DNA of 64,000 nt from Embiotoca jacksoni (Eukaryota > Chordata > Actinopteri > Embiotocidae). Under the pieces are notes generated by a model. That model did no database searches. It saw only the letters and a list, made by a program, of their open reading frames with translations, and had not been told where the DNA came from. The stretch covers positions 9,224,730-9,288,729 of the forward strand of contig JAKOON010000022.1 in assembly GCA_022577435.1 (NCBI GenBank). The letters are read 5' to 3'. A program made the position numbers and the translations under genes. Positions 13,243 to 25,800 of this stretch are shown here, in pieces (position 1 is the first letter of the stretch; the number at the start of each line of letters is the position of its first letter).

Positions 13243-15251
13243 GGTGGACAGTGTGTGTGTGTCTCTTTCTTTGGACGTGTGTGAATGGAGGAAACGATCT
13301 CTCCAGATCACCTGGAATGTTTGGCCTTTGAGGGCCGAGAGATGGTGGAGATCTTAATGGTTGAATAAAGGCTGAGTAATAAGACAGAAAAAGTTGCTCC
13401 AGATGCTTCTTCCAGTGAAATCCACAGTTGGTCAGTAGGGTAGATTTCCAGCAACAGAGTAGATTTTGTTAAATTAGAGCATGTGCAGCCTGTAAAACTA
13501 GTTTAGGGCTGCAAGAAAATTCGTCAAGATGTAAAATGGAGCTTTTCGGAGGTTAGAAAGCACAAGAGAATCTATTTGCCTCTAAAATTTCAACTATTTA
13601 CAGTGGACACATTCAATAGCACAAGGTATCAACTGATTCTGTTTTCAGCTGCTAAAAACTGAAAGTATTTTCTTAGTATTTGTGCTTTCCCCCCGTCTTG
13701 AGTCCCCAGAAAGTTCAGTCTTTCCCTCCCCTCTTGTGCTCTTTCAGTGTGGACAAAACTGTTTCAGTTTTGCTTCTCCTTTCAGCTCCTTCTCAGGTGT
13801 TGACCCACTTTATGGCCCGCAGCAAAAGACAGCATGAATACACATCCCATCCTTTTTTCGTCCCCTTCCAGGTCAGGCTCTGCTTATGGAAAGAAAGAAA
13901 AAAAGGAACCTTGTCCAAAAAAGATGTTTGTCAGTGATCCCAGCTGCTGTCTAATCCACCTGCTGCTCTTTCACACACATGGCAGTATGTTTCGTCTACC
14001 TGACTTGCTCCTTCCCTTTATTTCTGTGTCCTTCCCTCATCAGTTTTTCCTGCTCTACAGGCTGATACTCTCCTGCTTCTCTCTCTCTCTTCACTGCACC
14101 TGTGGTAACAAAAGAAACCCGCCCTACCTGCTCTGGGTAAGTAGCCCAGCCCCATTACAGCTATTGGATCCTGGGAAATGCAGTCAGTTTGTCAGGAACT
14201 CACTGTCTTTAACCTCCACAAACACAATGCTACATTATTTTAACTGATTATATGTATTCAAGTACTGCTCTTATGTAGAAAGGTAATATATACATGTTTG
14301 ACTTTTTAGTAGTTTCTCGTGGTGGCATTAAATGAATACCTGTATGTTCATGTAGACGATGAGTTATGGTTATAATTAGAACCTGTTTTTACACCCTAGA
14401 GTATTTTAAATTATGTATTTGTTCCGCTCTATTTGCATACTCAACACCTTATTCAAGCTATATTAAACCGTTGTGGCTGCACCACAATTGTAACTAATTA
14501 TTTCAGATGTTTGTGCCACAGTGTGCAGACACGTTTAGGATCTTTTAAAGCTTTAGGATCTCAGCTAGAATCTAAAATCAAGTTCTGTCAATTTGAGTAA
14601 TGCTTACAAACATAGCAGCAGAGAGAAGTTATGTACTGGCATGCACACAATAGCAAATGTGGATTATGACTCATCTGTAAGCAAATAACTGTGAAAACAA
14701 AGAGGGTGTCAGAGATTTTAAAAGGTGAAAGGCTCTGCTATAACTGTCACACAGATAGAAACTAATAGCTTGGCAGTGTCCCAGTTTACCTATGAGCTGT
14801 TTGAAATGAGGAAGTCATTCACAATGGTTTCATATTATTGGCTGTATGAAAGCAATGAGGTCACATCCTCTAGATTTTTATGCATATGTATTTTTTCAAA
14901 CCTGAAAGAAAGTCATATTCTACTCTGAACAGGTTTACAGCTACAAAAACCGCATAACCCATCATATAATTATGGTTTAAAGCCTCTGAGAATGGTGAGG
15001 AATGTGCACAACCACTGCACCAGCCACTCTCGGGTAAATACTTGACATCACTGCCGTGCGTTAAATCCCTTAATTCCTACATTTTTGAATGCACCTGAAG
15101 GCAGCACCGTCCACTCATCCAGCTCATCAGTGACGTCCTGTGCGGATACAGTAGATAGATGCCCTTACTGCTACGGTCTCCAGATCCTCATCCCTCCTAG
15201 TTTCTCTATGTAAAAGGGCGTTTTAAAGCCTGGGAGAGCAGCAGCAGCAGC
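13243..15251. promoter_or_regulatory. Shared divergent promoter interval, rab19 / tetraspanin A
   Basis: Head-to-head intergenic interval of 2.0 kb between the two start codons. It must hold both 5' UTRs and probably both promoters. Near the tetraspanin start there is a CRE-like TGACGTC (about 15131-15137) and a weak TATA-like TATGTAAAA (about 15208-15216) some 40 bases before the ATG. No coding exon was seen. The placement of promoter elements is inference. Confidence 0.45.
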
Positions 15252-18200
15252 ATGCAGCGGAGCGCAGTGGTCGTGGTGGCGGACAAAACGAGCCTGAAAA
15301 GGCCGTTTATTTTTGCAAATGCTGTGCATATGGTAGGTACATTTCCATGGGTTTGAATGCAATTAAAGCTCTGAGGCCTGTTTGATTTCTCTGTCATGCG
15401 ATGAGAGGTTTTATTTGCTGCTGTTATTCGCACTCAGATCATCAATCAACCCAAACAAGATAATAGATTTATGTGTGTGCACGCTGCAGCGCCGCCCCTC
15501 CATTGAAATCACGTAGGTAGGCTACAATGTCTGCAGTATTTTATTTTTTGCCAGTATGTTTTAAGACAATGCACAAATGAGAAAGAAAATCTCTGCTGGC
15601 TTATTTAAAAGACGTCATTGGAATGGTTAAGTGTGCATTTATTAAGGATAACCATCATTTTTCTATCCCTCCTTATGCCTCCTCATCCACAGAAATATCT
15701 GTAATATTCTTATGATGCTGTTTACAGTGTGCTGTGTCTCTCTGCTGTGAGTCACATGCAGCACGGGCCTTTGTGTATTGGCTGTGATATCACTCTGTAC
15801 TGTTCAGTAATCCTGCAAAGCGTGTCACTTTAATGAACCACAGCTCCTTTAAGTAGTGACATCTTTGAGTTCACATATTCAAAACATTTGATACATTTCC
15901 TTCTGCAAAATAAAATTTACAGAGACACTGATATTATGAACCTAAAATATTTGTGTCATTTAACGTCTGTAGCCTTAAACACTTCATCCTTGTGTTGTTT
16001 TAACAAATGTTTATGTTCCTCTCTCCAAAAGGCGCTGTGTTTCTTCATGTTGACAATGACAGTAGCTTGGCACAGGGAGCTCTTACAAACCGGCAAAGTA
16101 AGACCGACTTGTGATGTTTGTTTCACTGGATGAAAATAGTTGCAGACGCAGATCATATTTAGTGGAGGCAGAAATAACTCCTGTCTTTGTCAGTCTTCAA
16201 AGGAGTCAACTGTTAATGCATGGGTTGACTTTGTCCTCCGTCAGTTTTGCCTTTCTTTTTTAATATTGTATATATTGTGTATCTCTGTTAGAGCTGTTTT
16301 CAATCGCTGATATGTAGGGAAGCTTGTTGAAGTATCCTCGGGCAAGAGTGAATTATCTTCGCATGCTAGGCCTACCGTCCTGTAGCCGGCCCTGACCTTT
16401 GACCTTTTGTAGCTCGGCAGCACATCCTTGACAACAAAATCAAATTAATGTGAAGCATAAGTGAACAATTCAGGTCAGGTGAATTGTACTTCTTCCGCAC
16501 ATCAAATGAGCTTTTTTATTACATACATCAAAAACAAGTAATTGACAGAGCGTATCCTTCTAACAGCAGTGCGATTTTTCTCTTCAGATGGTGTCCAGTG
16601 TTTCTGTAGTGATCATGTACGTCATAGAGATTGGCTGCCTGCTGCTCTCGGTGCTCGGCGTGTTCGGAGCCTGCACAGGAAAGAGATGGTGTTTGATTCT
16701 GGTAAAAACAACAACAAAAAATACCTCCCCCATGTGCTTGAGTTACTACTGTGTGTGTATTATTGTATCTCTGCAGGTATCATAAGAACATACTTTCTTT
16801 TGTGTGTGTGTGTGCAGTATGCAGCTGGGATGGCGGCAGCCAGTCAAACAATAATCGTCAGAACGGCACTAAGTTACCAAGATGTTTATGAGGTACGCTA
16901 CTTTCACAAGTGAATTTGTTTTGTTTTTTAACAATATTTATTTTAATCCTTTCTTTAGCCTACAACATCAGCAAACACTATTAAAAAGCTTTTACCTCAG
17001 TATGTCTGGATATATAAATGAACAGACTTTAATGGGATTTCTCTCCCCAGAAGCGTGTGGTCCGTGAGGAGTCGAAGTTGTTGTCCATGATGCCACTCAG
17101 TGGAACAAACAAAGCCAACAAGACGCTGCTTTATAGTATTCAAAAAGAAGTAAGCAGCTGATTTTTTTTTTTCAGCTTGTTGTTCATTGGTTTCTAGTTT
17201 GATAATAATACATCCCCTTTTTCTTTAAAGGCCAATGCACATAGATGTAAAATTAATAAATTATTATTTCATAATAATTTGACTTTTAGAAAATTACTCA
17301 AGGCCAGATTACAACACCATTGACATCTGTTTATATTCATCTTGGATCTTTTAGTTAAGACATCATTACTTGGCACAAACTATAGTGCGTGCTGATAGTC
17401 AAACAGATTTCGAATGTCTGACATTGTGAAGGCAAAAGTGTGACATGAAAAAAACTTCATATGAAATGAATTTTTGTTCCGTTATATTTCAATTTGGGGG
17501 TTTAGCATGCCCCTTGTTGTGGAACTACAGTTCCCATAATGCTTTGGACATACAAGCAGGAAGTGTATTGTAACATTCAAGAGTGTTCCCACTCAGTATT
17601 AACTTCCCACTTCTTGTTTGTCACCAGCATTGGGTGATAAGCATCTTCACACAAGCAAGCCACTAACATCCACTCTATTAACTTGTTCTGTGTTCACCAC
17701 GCAGTGAAGAATTCCCACCACACTGCTTCTAACCAAGGGGGATATTTGGGCTTTTTTTTTTTTTTTTGGCAACCTCAATCAGTAACATGTTGGCTCCCAT
17801 ACTTTGCCGTATTCTGGGAGTTTGCGGTCTAACCCCAAAGAAAAAAAGAATAAAAGGAAACCCAAAGCTGGTGCCAGAAGAAACAGGCGCTCAGTCTGCT
17901 CAACACATTCGACAAGATGAAAGCTAAAACCCCAAAAGAACACACACTCACACACACTCAGTTGGTAATCAAACCTGAGTAAAGGCACACCTGCAGTATA
18001 TGTAGTCTTTGAGGCGTGGCTAGACGAGCAGGTGTGTCTTATCTTAAAGAAGTATTCCTTTGCTGTGGAGGAGTCGTTTTCACATTCAGCCATCAGACTG
18101 AAAGATCAGGAGTTTTAAGTCAAATGTGAGGAATGATGCAAGAAATAAGTGCTCCAGCTTGTGTTGATGAAACTTGAAAGGATATTACAGCTTTCATGAA

Positions 18201-19879
18201 ATGATCTAAATAAATGTTGCTTGCTGTGTGATATATTGTATAATAGACTTACTTTTTACTTGTGTTTGTCATCTCCAGTTTGAATGCTGTGGTCTCATTG
18301 AAGGCTACAAAGACTGGGGCTCCACCATCCCTACATCCTGTAACTGTCAGTATCCAGGAAAATGTGTGAGTGTCTCCCCTCATTAAAAACACATTGTCTA
18401 TCAGCATTCAAAACACTTTAGATTTCTATTTAATTTACCGAGATTTTATTTTCATTGTTTCAGCCATTTTTGCTTTAAATTATTAATATTTTAATCAGAC
18501 AAGTTTATTTTGTATTTTATTGCCATAGCAGCTGTTGATCATCCCGGGGTCCACAATTTGATGAAATGCCCACATTAAAAATAATACAAGGTCCAAATAC
18601 AAAATGTGAAAATGATTAACAAACTGATCTTAGTCAAACAGAATCAATACTAGAAGGCCAACAATATCAATAGATGGTTCAAATTACAGCATATGATATA
18701 CACGAAATAAAAGAGAGAGTGTACACAGACAAGCGATAACTAATTATTACAACAACGCAACTTCATTTAAATACACAACTACTGTAAAGACTAAATGAAA
18801 ACATGTATGTTTAGTTTGAATCTAATACTGTCTACAAAAGCCCTGCTAGTCTTAGTTTGAGGGATAACCAGTTGCACCGTACTGAGGAAGAAATGTGTGT
18901 TTGACTAGAGTACTGCAACACAGATGAAAAACGTGCAGCTACTCTGAAAAATACAGTTTTTCACATGAAAACAGATAGATTGAAATGTAATCTGGCTTCA
19001 CCTGAGAGCCTTGAAGGTCTGTTACACCTTTCAACACTTCTGGTACCATTTTAAAACAAAGAAGAAGCAACACGAAGCTGAGCTGCGAGGTAACTCTGCA
19101 GTGTTTAGCGTTCTTTCTGCAGATCACGACAACAACGTTGTAGTCATATGTTATGTGTTTGGTGATGGCCAAAACAATGAAAATATGTAAAGTGAGCCCA
19201 TACTTTATGATTTATTTGAGGTTGTCGTTTTGTCATATTACGAAAAGGTATTTTGTTCTCTTCAACAGATTCGACTACGGGGCAGCGCCACGCTTGGAGC
19301 TCCGAAGAACCAGTATGTTTATCAAGAGGTAAACGAATTCTAATAGTGTTTCTCATTGGATTATTTCACATAGTGAAGCAGTGCTGCTCGCTGGAGTTTT
19401 TAAAAAAAAACTGTTTTACAATACAATATAGAAAGAGGAAGTCTAAATGAACTGTAACCTGATCAGTTCCTTCTGTCGTACTTCTTTAAACCTTTATGGA
19501 CCTGCACTTTTATTCACAGCCTTGCCTACCAATTTATGTTTCCGAACTGAAGCTTGCATTCTCGCTGGCGATGGCTATACAGTTTGGAAGTGGAGTGTTT
19601 TGGGTATGTGGTTTTCTTTTTATGCATTTAAATGTTTGGTAAGACTTTACCCAGCTATTCATTTTAAATAGCTTTATTATGCTTGACAAATTCAAAGCAG
19701 CATTAATATCTGGTGCTTTAGCAGTAAGTATGTTGAATTATCTGTCTTGATCTAACCTCTGCTTCCCTCTGCAGGTTGTTTTACTTGTTATGAGCATCAA
19801 GCTGATGGGCCAGATAAAAAGGAAACAGGAGTTCATGGCTCTTCTCCAGTCTAACAGATATGTACCTGGTGCTTTCTAG
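15252..19879 (+). CDS. Tetraspanin A (CCG-motif, six-cysteine large loop)
   Basis: Nine coding exons: 15252-15332, 16032-16097, 16588-16701, 16818-16892, 17051-17149, 18279-18365, 19269-19328, 19520-19603, 19775-19879. All introns are GT-AG and phase 0; the protein is 256 aa. Four membrane segments are visible: about 18-40, 50-78, 82-103 and 203-231. The GACTGKRW turn after segment 2 is typical of tetraspanins. The large loop has FECCG (146-150) and further cysteines at 166, 168, 174 and 196, six in all, plus one N-glycosylation sequon (NKT) before CCG. The small loop is unusually short, about 8-9 residues (HRELLQTGK). Tetraspanins organise membrane microdomains with integrins and other partners. 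It is paralogous to the gene at 22853-30144. I cannot assign an orthologue; a fish-specific tspan8-like or CD63-like group is possible. Confidence 0.9.
17150..18278 (+). other. Tetraspanin A intron 5
   Basis: A 1.13-kb intron between the phase-0 exons ending at 17149 and starting at 18279. It holds a T-run near 17752-17767 but no exon or well-bounded element that I recognised. Confidence 0.8.
18366..19268 (+). other. Tetraspanin A intron 6
   Basis: A 903-base AT-rich intron between the CCG-motif exon and the exon encoding IRLRGSATLG. No further feature was recognised. Confidence 0.8.
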
Positions 19880-20332
19880 TCACCCTAGTATGTTTTAATA
19901 CACATTACGACATACTATTAAGCATACCTGGTTTGCATTTGCACATAATGCTGTATACCATAACCTGGCTACTTTGTGCTAGAGCAATATATGTTATGAT
20001 TTTTCTACATGTTTATGCATGTAAGTGATGTTTAAAAGTAATCTACATGCATAGATCAATTTCTGATTACTCTTTTTTGCCTTATTGCTATAAAAAAAAA
20101 AAAAAAAACGAAGAAGCAATTTAATGAATTTAACCAATCTTTAATAATCATCACATTTTCATTTGTTTTCTTTGCGTAGCTGGAGCCACAATTTATTATT
20201 TAGATAAAGCGTTTTATTGTTTGGCTTATATTCTAAACGGAATTATTTCCATTGCCATCACACCTGGAGACATCAATGAGCCCTTGTAGTGATAGATATT
20301 AATACAGTTGCATCTATTTTACTTAAAACTTG

Positions 20333-20353
20333 CACACACACACACACACACAT
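20333..20353. repeat. CA dinucleotide microsatellite
   Basis: About ten CA units followed by TATAAATC, in the presumed 3' UTR or downstream region of tetraspanin A. Confidence 0.9.
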
Positions 20354-21192
20354 ATAAATCCTGATTTTTTTCTTTTTAGTAGGGGGCAAATGAACATTTA
20401 ATTTCAAAATAGAACAAAAATAAAGGTTCTTTAATTATTTTTTTTTTTACGTACCATGTATTTAACTCTATGTCCTAAGCACACATTGAATTTTCAGCAT
20501 TAGAGAAACCAATAATCTTTGAAAGAATTATAATATTAATAACCTTTATGTAACACCTTTCTTAAACAGTGTTTACAAAGAAATATAATCATTTATTTAT
20601 CAATGTATTTTCTTGGGTAAATAATCAGGTTAGACAAAGGAATGAGTCACATCTCTCATTGGGACACAGGAATGTCTTGATGTCTTGATGCCTTGCTGCA
20701 CACACTGTACATTTGAAATGTCATCACCTGTTTTTCTTCAAGCACATTGAAACAATCTGTGCTCGCATCCACCAGGAGGAGAGGGGATTCTGTTTCGTTG
20801 CGCACTCCGTAGACATGCAGTAAAATAAAATATTGATTTCAAGGTGTGGGGAAGTTTAGGCGAGGCCACTGCAGACAGGTTTGAGAGGCTCTTCTTATTT
20901 CTGCAGAGACTGTAATGTTCCAACTAATGCCACTCCCACTGGAGAAGCCTTCCTGCCACGTCACTTCTAGTCTGACTTGCTGCATGAGCTGCCTGCAGTG
21001 GAAAAGTCTCTTTGACTAATGCATTGTCAAATGAATTTCATCTGAAACAGCATATCCAGTGTCTACCTGTGCACTTTAACCATTAATGCCTAATATACAG
21101 TATGTTCTTCCAAAGTGTTGTGTTTTTATTTCTGTCATACACTGTTTTTATTTATTTATTTATGGGATATGTAATATTTTGTAAATAGCAGG

Positions 21193-21198
21193 AATAAA
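21193..21198 (+). terminator. Candidate polyadenylation signal, tetraspanin A
   Basis: AATAAA about 1.3 kb beyond the tetraspanin A stop, followed within 30 bases by T/GT-rich sequence (TTCTTGTTTCTTGTCTG), as expected for a cleavage region. A further AATAAA is at 21940-21945. Confidence 0.4.
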
Positions 21199-22852
21199 AA
21201 TGTGATTCTTGTTTCTTGTCTGATTTTAATTTGAAGTTGCTTCTTAGAGCGTAGAAACTTTACATTCACTAAGTTGTGTCCCTGTGATGTCGTTCACAAG
21301 TCATGGTGGAATATAAAGGTAATATTAAGCCTTGCCGTGCCAGTACAACTTGTGCATTATGAAAGCATAACCCATGACCATTTTTAAAGGTGGCCATGCG
21401 CAACACAATCAATGAGGAGGCTGCTCTACATTTGTATGATAAAAATGGATGTTGCACCTGCTGTGCTTAATTTCTGTTGCATCAAATTTGTTGGAGTTGT
21501 GGTTGAGAATTTTTAGAACAGGTTCAATAACATCTGTGTTTTCTGACTCAATATTATACAACTTGTATTTGCTTTCTTTTAGTACTACTTCAGTAAATGT
21601 CCACAGTTTATCTTTACCACAGGAGGTACATTGCTTAAATTCTAGTGTTAAAGTGAACTGTACATGTACGAGTTTCTTCCATAGCTGCTCAGACTCTAAA
21701 GGCTACGTGGTCTGAGAAAATACCTTGACATGACAGAAGTAAGCTTGTAACCTAAAGGCTGGATGTTGTTTTCCCCGTATGATACAGATCATTTACATTT
21801 GATCAGTGAGACTGATGACAAGTAGCTCATTACTGTTTATTAGTCATTTTAATTAACATGTCCTCCTGATAATGTTACATGTAGACAAGTTTTGGCCCTG
21901 GTGTTAAAGTTTTGTGCATTTTAAACAACGTGTCATACCAATAAAGACAAAAAAAAAAAACGTTTTAATACACAAAATATCAACAGTAATTCTCAAAAAC
22001 CCAGGAAACACACACACAATATAAACACAAAGTTGTTTTTCTTTCTTTTCTTAAACATATGAGGCCAGTTGAGTCACACAGTACACAGTTACACAGTGGC
22101 TCAACCTTCATGTACAGTCTCCTTTCACTTATGCAGTAGAAAAGGAGTGACAGCAAGGCTAACGAACAGATGCAGCTCGATTTCAATAGTTGCATCCCTA
22201 TCGCTAATGATACAGTGCCATGAACAGAAATACCAGATCCTGAACACTAATGTTAGAAAGCATTACAAATGTAAAACAATTAACTGCAAATCTGGACAAA
22301 ATGTAAAAAACTCAAAGTTTGCAAATAAATTGATTGAATAGAAAATAGAAAATGTAAAAGCTGCAAAACCACAGAATACAGAAGTTCTCATTAAAACTGC
22401 AGAATACCCCAAACCTAAATTATTGCTTTTTTTGGAAACCACATTATCTTTAACAATCCCTTTTTAATTATTCACTCTATTTGCATATCTAACCACAATT
22501 TTCTGCATGCTGACATCATGCAGGTGCTTCTGGGGAGAAAACACCACAAGAGAGTTCAATTTACACCCATCATCACTTATTTGATCCCCATTGAAGTGAG
22601 TGGTTGGAAATATGTGTGGTTGTCACAAAGTAAGGGGATTAACTCTTTCACAGTATGTGCCATCTCTGGCAGTAAAATAAATGTTCTTTCAAGGGTGTTA
22701 AAGAAAACCTACCCAAGATTCATGATACTGGATGTTCAAGCATCATAAATTCATGTCGGTGCTATTCCCAATGTTCCCAAAGTTATTCTGCTAAATATGC
22801 AAACAGTATGACCTTCGCCACAGTGAGCAGGAGCCCAAAAAAAAAAAAGTAA

Positions 22853-25800
22853 TCAGGTGTCCTCTGGAGCTTCTGTGAGAGTGGTGTAGTTGCCTGCTTT
22901 TGCCTCTGAACTGTAAACCACTGCAGGGGTTTCCTGTTTCTGGTTCAGCTGGCACAAGACGACCACAGCCAACACGACTGACAACACCTGAAGGACAGTG
23001 AAACAGAGACGCTTCTTTACTTCCTAGTCTTCCTTTGTTGTTTTAATCTTGTGTGAAAACACTGTTTCAAACAAAGCTGTAATTTTACAAAGAGCCATAG
23101 GGGGGCAGGAAAGACAAAGCAAAAGAAGAGACAAGTATTAGCCTGAGAAACACAGAAGAGTAGCTCTTGGTTCCGAAGGTGACTGGCTGCAAAGTCTGGA
23201 ATACAATAAGAGCCTGTTTACCACAATTTATATTATGAAATTTAGTCAATTTTGTGTAAATTACCGTTTACGTTTACATATTGATTTCAAATTAGTAATT
23301 TGAACACCCATTTTTAAGCTTCAGGTGCTCAGAAACAAATTGAAAATTGCCCACTTCCTGTGTTGTGATTACTTGGGAGGAAACTTTCAAATAAAACCAA
23401 AACTCTGGAAACTCTACTTCAGATGAGATTTTGTCAACAGCTGTGAATTACAGTCCATATAAGTCAAGTGACCTCATTAAAAGGAAAAAAAGAGCAAAAT
23501 TAAAAATGACAATCATGGGGACCATTGGTGCATGTTGTGAAGGTTAGCATCAGAGTTGGAAATTTACAAGTGAAGTAGATTCAAGCTGGTGGGAAAAATC
23601 GCACAGATAGTACATACCCACAATAATGTGACTCCTAGCATCGTGCCCAAAAGGGTATCTACTAAAATCATATCATTCGCGATGACGGATGGAAGACATG
23701 GCTGAAACAGGAGAACAGATCAATCAATGAAAAACAAATCAATGAAAAACTTCTTTGTAGTTCCAACTATAAGAAAAGTTCAGGGAGACGGTGATAATGT
23801 TTTAAAAGCCGAAATGAAGACGAGAGTAGTTGAACTAGTGACTGAACTGATAATGAGTAACTGAATGATGCTTCATTTTATGCGATCAGAAACCAAATAG
23901 GTCAGAAAACCACCATTTGAAACGATTCAGTTCTCACTTGGTTTGCTGTTTAGGTCAGAATAAAATATTAAGAAGGAAATAGAAAAATGGCAAGAAAAAT
24001 GACTTAAAATCTTTTTTTTTTTATTTATTTTTTAATCATGATGAATGTAAAGTCTGATATGCTCCATTCTCTTTGGGAACTATATTTGACAAGACAAACT
24101 CAGTATAATTAGTTCCACACTTTACAATAAATTCCTGATTTTATTTTGATATTCTTAATAGGTGTTCCTTAAAATTCAACAGGTGTACTGTTGTTTTATG
24201 TGCACACACTCAGTAGTGTATGTTTAAATGGAGACAAGCTCTTTCTTGCATCAATGAACACAGCAACAGTTTACCCATGTACCTGTACATGTATAAATTA
24301 GCATATTGATTAGAATGACTTTACCTTGCCGTAAATCATGATGGGCTCGTCACCCACCCTGTCCTTAAACAGGCTGCTGTGTCTGGGAGCAGCCACCTAC
24401 AATACACAGACATGAATTATTTACTGAGTGACTAATGCAGTGTAACAGGTGCTAATAGAGTAGATAAGAATAAGATCAAAAGTTTTTAGGGTATTTTTTT
24501 TTTAACCTAAGAATTGAGACCAATCAGAAATTTTAACCCAATTCCCTTATAGTGCCACACGAAAGCCATAGGGATCTTAAAAAAATTCTCAATTAAGGGT
24601 AATGTGAATGAATGTCCAACATTTTAAGTCTATTAAGCAGAGTTTTTTTTAGACATTCCCTTTTAAATCTGAAATATAATCCTTGTAGTGCCTCTGGAAG
24701 AAAATCAGCGGATCCCCGTCGTCAAGAGCAGGGGTCTAGTGCTACTTGTTCTTAATTTAAAATAGATACAGGAAGTGTTGAGTTTGTATCAATGCAATTC
24801 AGGCTTCAAGTTGACCTGACTCAATCAATACACCTTAAATGTCAAATGACAACTCTGACCATTGCATTTGTTGTCATTGGCTCGCTTGTGTTACATATGC
24901 TTTACAGATGATTGCATCCTAAAGCATGTAAAAAATATAAATAAATTTAAAACGGACCAAGACAACTGTGAAGTCTTTAGTCTGGACTAAACCACAAAAC
25001 TATAACCATGGCAGAAATGAATTCTAAAGGGGGATGAATTTTGATCTACATTGTTAAAAATGATCTGATCCACAATGATACACAGAATTCATGAATTCTA
25101 ACAATAATACAAGACATAACTGAGTCCTGGTATCCAAGAGTTTAGTACAGAAATGGAGTAGCTTCCACACTCACACATAGATTAGTGGACTCTTCAGTAC
25201 ACAGGCAGGATTCTGGGATGTCGTAGTTCCACTCCACGTAGCCCTGATCCAGTCCACAACACTCCCACTGAGAAGCAGGTCATTAGACTACAAAGTCAGA
25301 ACTTGTAACTAAAAAACAAATCCAGATCCCACCTCCTAACGATCAATCTGCCTTCTCTTCTGAGCAGCATTTGATTGGTGCTACTGCTTCTTGGCTTGGC
25401 TTGTGTTTTCAGGAAGATACAGCCCTGTCAAACTCTAGTCCATGTCTCTGTCATCAGCAGACTACATTCCTGAAATGCACTAGAATTTGAGTGTTTCCTC
25501 TGCTCTAAATTCAGCTGTCCTCCAAAAACATCAACGGTAAGGTGTTCATTTTATTAGTAGAGCGAGTGCTTCTGTATTTTGTGTTTCCTGTGTCTCAAAA
25601 ATCAAGTTGACTTAAGTGTCTTTGTTTAGTTTTGCCTTTAGCCTGAAATGTTGTGTTGTTTTTTGTTTTTTTTATTGATTCATCACTCTCCAAAGCGCTT
25701 GGTAGCTGATCTTTCTGAGATTTCCCTGTTTAAAAATACACTTGAACTTGAGCATGACTTCCAGCACGCACACACACACACCCACACAAGGTTACCTACT

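Larger units (their letters stand above)
19880..22852. other. Convergent 3' UTR interval between tetraspanins A and B
   Basis: Tail-to-tail interval of 3.0 kb between the stop codons. It holds a CA repeat (about 20333-20353), a plus-strand AATAAA at 21193-21198 in a long AT-rich stretch, and another at 21940-21945 just before a run of As. No coding exon was supported. On the minus strand no canonical AATAAA was found close to the tetraspanin B stop, so its 3' end is undefined. Confidence 0.6.

Noticed and set aside
13243..13311. Longer rab19 N-terminus from the in-frame ATG at 13311
   Set aside because: The extra 23 residues do not resemble RAB19 N-termini as I know them, and the ATG at 13242 has a far better start context.
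9388..15251. Recent retrocopy origin for rab19
   Set aside because: The gene has three introns at in-phase positions, so it is not a retrocopy.
21940..21960. Processed pseudogene or SINE tail, from AATAAA followed by an A run
   Set aside because: No coding or SINE body could be recognised upstream and no flanking duplication is visible; it may simply be a distal poly(A) signal.
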